Positions 57,991 through 64,000 of a DNA stretch of 64,000 nt are shown here, piece by piece. The DNA lies in the NCBI GenBank assembly GCA_940337035.1, contig CALNHX010003583.1:62001-126000 (forward strand), written 5' to 3'. The translations under genes and the position numbers were made by a program. Within the stretch, counting starts at the first letter, position 1. Each line of letters begins with the position of its first letter. The notes beneath the pieces were generated by a model. It ran no database searches, was not told the origin of the DNA, and saw nothing but the letters and a program-made list of their open reading frames with translations. Origin of the DNA: Agriotes lineatus (lineage: Eukaryota; Arthropoda; Insecta; Coleoptera; Elateridae).

Positions 57991-59814
57991 TTTTGGACAG
58001 ACGGCTGTTTGGAGTAATACAACTAAATTGTTGGAATTGCCAAACTACAGATATCGTTACTAATCGTCATTGTGGCTATCCTTGCTGACGAAACAGTGAA
58101 TTGCTATTTAACGAACAATTGTTTCACCTATGTCCACAATAACCTACAAGTACTGTTCAATATTCTTGAATACATCACGTACACTGTTGTTGTTAATATC
58201 AACCTGCTTTTGTGATAACCCCTTCTATTTATAACATATAAATACTTATTATCACTTAATTATGGCTACTTCCAAACACTACATTTTAACCTTAACGTGA
58301 TTGTCTCTCCCTTGTTGAATTTTTCAATGTTTTTATTCTTTTACAAGAAACAATTTTTAAAATTTTAAATAAATAATAAAATTGTTAAGTATGCTTTTCT
58401 AATAAACAAGAAACTATCATATTGAAGAAGTTCTTTCACTTACCTACAAAAAATCTTTTCATGATACTGAAGCATTACATGTAATTTACAAATACTACTC
58501 TATTTATTTTTTTATCTAATAATTTGTCCGAAGAAGCTGTTTTAATACAGCGAAAAGTAACTTAATAAACTTTTACTTTACATTTTATACTTGTTTCTTT
58601 TTTAAAAAAAACTATGGTAGTTTGAAAAATAAACTAACTAAGTAATTATTATGAATACAAAGTATTTAGCTGATTTTCTCCTAACTCAATTGTCATAATT
58701 GCTGCTTCAGAAAAATATCTTTCTGTATCGTTCAAAGTATATCACAATGTCTTTATTCTGGTGGTGCGATCATTTCTGCTTAATTTCGGTTTCTGATATC
58801 AAGGCTACATTAATTATTCTTATCCAAATCTCTTTTTCAGTTCTTCAAGTGTGTAAGTAAGTAAGGTTTCTTGCATTCCATGCTCCGATTTTAATTGTTC
58901 TCATTATCAGTTTCCTTCTGCATTTGTCGCCATCAGTAGAATCCGTCCAGCTTCATCTTTGAATTTTTCGAGTTATAATAAGTTCCTCTGGAACGGGTAC
59001 CAGTGTCTACCAGAGTAGGATGACGGCAGGGCTGCTAGCTTAAAGCTCTTTCAGACAATGTTACTCTCGTCCATTAGCGAAGTTACTCCGCCGAAGGGGT
59101 TGGTTACCACAACCTTGGACATACCTCTAGCGTAACAGGGTTTGCCACGAGTTGAAGTGTAGATGCTAGAACTCTCATGGTGCAACAATCGCTTATATTA
59201 CACTCCCTTGAACCTCTCTATATTCTCCCAAGAAATGGAAATCACATTTTTATTTTGTTGAAGTGATTTATTTAAAAAACATACATAAATGTATCGCACC
59301 AATTAACTCAAAATCCCTTGTACCTGGTTAGATTTTTGAGTGTGCAACGCCTCTATTTAATTTCTGTTCTACGGCGCGATCTAAAAACAGAATTAAAGAA
59401 AGCCTTAATCAGATTATTAAAGTCCAAATACCACTTACACATCCACGTGCTCTCCTGAAAATAGTTCCGTTGGCCTCAGCGAATGTTCATGTATTGTGAT
59501 TATACTTGCAGCAGGCCAATAATAAATATACCGGATCCGGATCAACACCACGGCCTGCTTTAGGTGCTTTTTGTATCGATCAGGCGGTATTTACGTATGT
59601 AACAAAAGTTTTGAGAAAAAGTTACGTATTATTTTTTCTATTAAAAATAAAGCAATCACCTTATCATTGGATATGGGGTATCTGTCAAATGTTCTCTACA
59701 GTTTGACAATATATTTGTGCTTAGAAATTATTGCAAAATGTCTTACAAGCTGGAATTGAGAAATAGTAATTTACGTTACAAGACCGGAATGTAGTGTTTT
59801 GCAGATCGAGCCAA
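57991..59814. other. No firm gene; possible LINE 5' region
   Basis: AT-rich except for a GC-richer block at about 58990-59170 (GGTACCAGTGTCTACC, GGGGTTGGTTACC). Lying upstream of the LINE fragment on the same strand it may be its 5' part, but no motif proves this. Confidence 0.3.
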
Positions 59815-60630
59815 GTAGAGGCGAGCCATATCTCTATCTCCATTACTTATCAACGGATTTGAATGAAACTTGTTACAAGGATAATAAACATAATTTTGAA
59901 TTGAGAGACAGATATAATCGAAATGGCCGCCTTCCGGTTTCACCGGAAATGTCATTAACTTTGATTTTTTAAATAGGTTGTTCTGTATATTTTATGTTGT
60001 TCGGAATCCACGACTCAAATTACATACGGCAGTGTTGCCAAATTTGCTTAGGCATTTTCAAAAAATATTTTAAAATTTTATTAATTATACATGTTTGTTT
60101 TATATCAAGAAAAAGTGGTGCATGATGCAGATCGTTAGATGGGTAATTAAATTTTCTATCTAGTGGCACGATGGCCCTTGGTAGGTGCCATTTAAAAAAC
60201 TGACTTTTTCTCAAAAAACACGTTTAGCAAATTTTATTCCTTCATGAACGATTTGTTATTGATTAACTTAGTAAAATATATATTATTATGGGTTGCTAGA
60301 GTCATTTAGAATACATTTTCTCCAAACACGGCCTTCTACGAGAAAAAATAAAATAAAAAAAAAAGATTTTTTTGTTTAGAAAAATAAAATTTAGCAAAAG
60401 TGTATGTAGTTTGAGCTGTGTATTCCAAAAAAGCTAAAATATGTAGGGTGATCCATTTAAAAAATCAAAGTTAATGGTACTTCCGGTGAAACCGGAAGTT
60501 GACCATATTAACTATATTTATAGGTCAATCATAAATTATGTCTAGTACCTTCATATAAAATTTTATTCAAATCGATTCATAAATAAAGGAGATATAAGCA
60601 TGGCCCTGGTCTTACTGTCACCCGGTATAT
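59815..60630. mobile_element. ~800-bp foldback element
   Basis: Two arms share CTTCCGGTTTCACCGGAA and flanking blocks (59935 versus 60480), ATTAACTTTGATTTTTTAAA, and further complementary sequence toward both ends. The right end is ...GGTCTTACTGTCACCCGGTA, mariner-like; the left end is diverged. Confidence 0.6.
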
Positions 60631-60752
60631 ATCACTGGAGCAAAGGTTCATTTTTTCCCTTGTGTGTTTAATGCTCTCCGGTAACGCGTCGGGCATTAAA
60701 TTCGCACTCGGGAGGAAATGAATACCTTTGCTCCCTAGATATACAGTGTGTC
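60625..60752. mobile_element. ~128-bp palindromic MITE
   Basis: GGAGCAAAGGTTCATTTTTTCC and complement GGAAATGAATACCTTTGCTCC (longest run shown in parts: GGAGCAAAGGT, ACCTTTGCTCC) enclose a short loop with GCATTAAA repeats. Confidence 0.6.
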
Positions 60753-61369
60753 TGCTTAAGTTCGCACCATATGGACAACTTTTTTATTATTAATTTTACG
60801 AAAAAAAGTTATTGTTTATAAAAAGTTCTGCATGGTCCAAAACTTAAAATGCAATCATCAGATATTAACTTTTTTAAGCCGTATACGAGGAATGTCAAAA
60901 ACTATGAATTCTGTTCAAGAGTAAAGTACCTTTATTTGTGACAATATCGAAAATTATTATTAAGAAAAGTTGATTAGAATCTAAAAAATGTCTAATTACA
61001 GCTATCTACGATGAAAATCAGGTTTTGTTATTTTTCACATTTTGTTAAGTTGTTTCATATGGAAAATTATCAAAATAATGCAACATAGAGGTTACGAGAC
61101 GTAAAGGTTATCAAAGTTTTAACGAATGAAGAGATAACTGAAAAAAGTTTCCGATATAGTCAAAAATAAAGTTTTCCATATGGAACAACTTAAAAAAATG
61201 TGAAAAATAAAAATACCTGATTTTCATCGGAGATAGGTATAATTGGATATTTGAACGTAGTTTTCGATTCTAATCAACTTTTCTTAATAACAATTTTCGA
61301 TATTGTCACAAATAAAGGTACTTTACTCTTGAGCAGAATTCATATTTTTTTTACATTCCTCGTATATGG
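60752..61369. mobile_element. Palindromic element cut by the LTR element
   Basis: Left arm from 60885 (GTATACGAGGAATGT, GAGTAAAGTACCTTTATTTG) pairs with the right arm to 61366. The outer ~130 bp of the left arm has no partner, since 61370 onward is an LTR; the missing part is expected beyond the window. Confidence 0.6.
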
Positions 61370-61840
61370 TGTCGCGATACGCCTAACGTCGGGGTTCTGA
61401 GCACAGCCAACAAAGAACAAGTTGCACACTAACTTCAGTCTCTACCAACTTCTTACGAGAAATTAAAAAACGCAGTAGCTTAAATACATTTATTTAAAAC
61501 TACCCTTTAGAAGCCGACCGCTTCGTTTCACAGTTTCTTAAGATCTGAATATTTACAAGAACCCGCTTTTACGGGGAAGCATCGTACATCTGCATTCCAG
61601 ATGACCCTGCTGGGGGTGCGTTTTGCACGTCCGCATTATTTACGATACTACCTGCACTAGTTCCGCCACAGAGGCACATAATACAAACGATCCTGGCCGC
61701 TGTGTACCAAAATCCAAAACATGAAATTATATTCTACGAAAATAGCATTTAAGTATTTACATTTTATATAATAATTACTAATCTAACTTCTGTTCTCACT
61801 AACCGTGTAATGTATATTGTATACGAGAACGCATATCACA
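61370..61840 (-). mobile_element. 3' LTR of a Ty3-like element
   Basis: On the minus strand it runs TGTGATATGCG to CGTATCGCGACA (TG...CA, 471 bp), just after a CCGGGGGCAAC purine-rich tract downstream of the pol stop. The other LTR lies outside the window. Confidence 0.65.
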
Positions 61841-62064
61841 ATAGTTGCCCCCGGATAAAACAGTCTTGTGGGGGTAAAAGCCCACGTTTTTAACACCACA
61901 AAACTTCTTAATTTTCGCACTGTTTCTTCAAGTAATGCCTCTTGCAAGCTCAAAATTTAATGGTCTTACAAAATTTAACCTAACTAAATTACCTACTCTA
62001 CGCGATTTAAACATCAAATATTCGGTCATAATTGTCAGTGAGACCATTTCATTTGGTAACCTAT

Positions 62065-63860
62065 TTACACAAAATAACGTGACAAGGAATCTACGTTTCC
62101 ACATTTTTTTCCCGGTTTATAGACAACTGTAAAATTCAACATCTGCAAAACTAACGACCAACGCAACAGTCTACCGTTTTTGCTGCTCATCTGTTTTAAC
62201 CAAGTCAAAGGACAGTGATCAGTTTCTACTGTGAAATGACTTAAAAACAAATAGGGTTTCAATTTTCCTACAGCCCACACTAGTGCCGCGCATTCTAGCT
62301 CACTGGCGCTATAAGCCTGTTCCCTGGCAGTAAGTTTTTTGCTTAAATACAAGACTGGATGTTCTTCCGCATTCTCATCGCGTTGAGATAAAGTTACTCC
62401 CATTCCCCTTTTTGAACAATCCGTTTGTAATATAAATTCGCGGGAATAGTCTGGAGCTTTCAGTACTTTACCGCTCATCAACTCTTTCTTTAATCGCTGA
62501 AAGGAAGTTTCCTTCTGTTCATCCCATTCGACCTTATTTTTTGCAGTCTTTCGCAATGCGTCCGTAAGTGGACTTGCTATTTCTGCATACGTCGGTATAT
62601 AATGGTTATAATACCCCGTTATGCCTAAGAACGCTCTAACATCTCGTTTCGTTTCTGGACGTCGAAATTCTTGTATTGCCGCTACTTTTGCTTCAGACGG
62701 CTTTCGATATCCTTGTCCGATTTTATGTCCTAGGTATAAACATTCGGCTTTACCCCACTCACATTTCTTTGCTTTTATGGTTAAGCCCGCTTGGTGCATT
62801 GCAGTGAAAACTTGACGTAGATGTTCCAAATGTTCTTCCCAATTCATCGAATGCACTGCTACGTCGTCCAGGAAGGGTTCTGCAAATTCACTCATTCCTT
62901 CTAGAATTGTATCCATTAACCTTTGGAAAGAGAATGGTGCAGATTGCAATCCGAAAGCCAACGTCACAGGTTCAAAAACACCCCGATGCGTGATAATAGC
63001 TGCATATTTACTCGCTCTTTCCGTCATTCCGATTTGCCAATATGCTCTTACCACATCGATTAAACTTAGATATTTCGCTTTACTACAGCGTTCTACGCAA
63101 GCTTCGATATTTGGAACTGGATGTTGCTGGGGGACGGTAATAGCATTCAAAGCTCGGTAATCTATTACAGGTCTTGGTTCCTTTCCTTCCGCCTCCACAA
63201 TGATCATGGGTGACGAATAAGCACTATTACTGGGCCTAATTACTCCCAATTCGAGCATCTTGTCGATTTCTGTATCGATAATTTCTCGTACTCGTTGCGA
63301 ATGTGAATACGCTCGTGTTCTTATTATCTTTTCTTCCTTAAGAGCGATATCGTGTTCGATTAAATGTGTTCTGCCCGGTCGATCTGAAAATAATCCCGGA
63401 AATTCTTGGATTAATTTTTCCAATTCCTTTCTTTGAATTTCTGTGAGATGTCCCACTCCTTTCGCTTGTTTCAATACTTCAGAAGCACTTAGTATTTCCG
63501 AGTCTTTGCCTATTTCTAAGTTCGGAAGGTCTAATTCCGCTCCTTCTTCCCCAGGTTGAGTTATGATTATCGCCACCACTTCCGCTGTTACATAATACGG
63601 TTTCAATAAATTTACGTGGACTAGGTTTTGTTTTCTTTTTCCCGAGAGCTCCTTAATTACGTAATTTGTTTCAGAAAGTTTCTTAACAATTTCCTTAGGT
63701 CCGGTCCATTGCATTTGTAATTTATTCGTTCTTGCCTGCTGATATAACATCACTTTATCACCAACGTCATAAGTTAAATTCCTTGCATTTTTATCGTAAT
63801 ATTTCTTCGATCTACTCTGCGCTTCCAGTACCGCACTTCTGCGATATTTTGCATTTTCTT
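62065..63860 (-). CDS. Ty3-like pol with INT-RT-RNase H order (partial)
   Basis: Open minus-strand frame ending in TAA at 62065-62067. From the N-terminus: end of integrase (KYYDKNARNLTYDVGDK, QWTGPKEIVKKL, LVHVNLLKPYY), a linker with FPGLFSDRPGRTHLIEHDI, reverse transcriptase (PSNSAYSSPMIIV, RPVIDYRALNAIT, FGLQSAPFSFQRLMD, catalytic EPFLDDVAVHS), then RNase H (ILQTDCSKRGMGV, SASELECAALVW, VETDHCPLTW, GNVDSLSR). Integrase thus precedes reverse transcriptase, as in Copia and in Gmr1-type Ty3 elements. The first 35 codons use the frame upstream of the ATG at 63753. Apparently intact through RT and RNase H. Confidence 0.88.
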
Positions 63861-64000
63861 CAATCTATCTAACAAGTTTAAAATATAAACTACCACCGGT
63901 TCATTGGTTTCTTTACCAATCCATAATTCCCTAACCATATTTAACGGTGATCTAATTTGCCGACCATACACTAATTCTGCAGGACTGAATCCATGAGCCG
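63774..64000 (-). pseudogene. Upstream integrase part of the same pol, frameshifted, runs off the window
   Basis: Encodes ELVYGRQIRSPLNMVRELW and VYILNLLDRLKKMQNIAE, the segment after the integrase catalytic core. It is in a different frame from the 62065 ORF; the switch lies at about 63845-63860, implying a one-base indel (or a sequencing error). The catalytic core, protease and gag lie beyond the right edge. Confidence 0.7.

Overview
The window is eukaryotic and almost gene-free. It is AT-rich, with spliced transposase genes, THAP and tyrosine-recombinase proteins, Tc1/mariner, P, piggyBac, LINE and Ty3-like relics, and (TA)n runs. That mix fits an arthropod, most likely an insect and perhaps a beetle, but nothing in the sequence fixes the species. 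I found no rRNA, tRNA or CRISPR array and no convincing host housekeeping gene.

Region 1 (1-16242) is a head-to-tail array of a 701-bp unit: 23 exon-bearing copies plus one cut by the left edge. Each unit carries a CCAAT box, a TATA-like box, a 76-codon ORF crossed by a good 5' splice site, and an AATAAA signal. It looks like an amplified promoter plus first-exon module homogenised as satellite DNA. Some exchange involved two-unit blocks, and there is one clear 1,391-bp dimer duplication near the right end. The last copy breaks off at the predicted splice site into a second, ~150-bp repeat family, which is itself split by a foldback element with a 10-bp target duplication.

Region 2 (17.7-22.5 kb) is a candidate element with arrays of an AAGTGAGGACC-like motif at both ends and (TA)n just outside. 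It holds the last exon of a tyrosine-recombinase (Crypton-like) gene on the minus strand, an unidentified cysteine-rich ORF and three palindromic MITEs.

Region 3 (22.8-35.2 kb) contains a short satellite, the 3' end of a Ty3/gypsy element with a duplicated polypurine tract, a transposase-like pseudogene with three in-frame stops, and a Tc1/mariner-superfamily element with an intact 433-aa transposase of unusual D-81-E spacing. Several snap-back palindromes follow.

Region 4 (35.2-45.4 kb) is a four-level nest. A mariner-like element is split four codons into its transposase by a P/THAP element; that P element is split in its own terminal repeat by a second P/THAP element; the second carries a deletion derivative of the D-81-E element at 27.5-30.5 kb. 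Target duplications support the three outer-to-inner junctions that can be tested.

Region 5 (45.4-56.9 kb) has a broken piggyBac-like 5' end, then a second candidate tyrosine-recombinase element (47.3-54.6 kb) with inward GGCATCCG arrays, (TA)n ends and a three-exon gene carrying one in-frame stop. A compact DD41D mariner follows, with 485-bp nearly identical terminal repeats and an intact transposase.

Region 6 (56.9-64 kb) has a degraded LINE endonuclease, several foldback elements, and the 3' part of a Ty3-like LTR element on the minus strand whose integrase lies upstream of reverse transcriptase (INT-RT-RNase H). The main biology is therefore competing mobile elements, most of them decayed. 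The two intact transposases (27772-29073 and 55223-56275) are the best candidates for recent activity.
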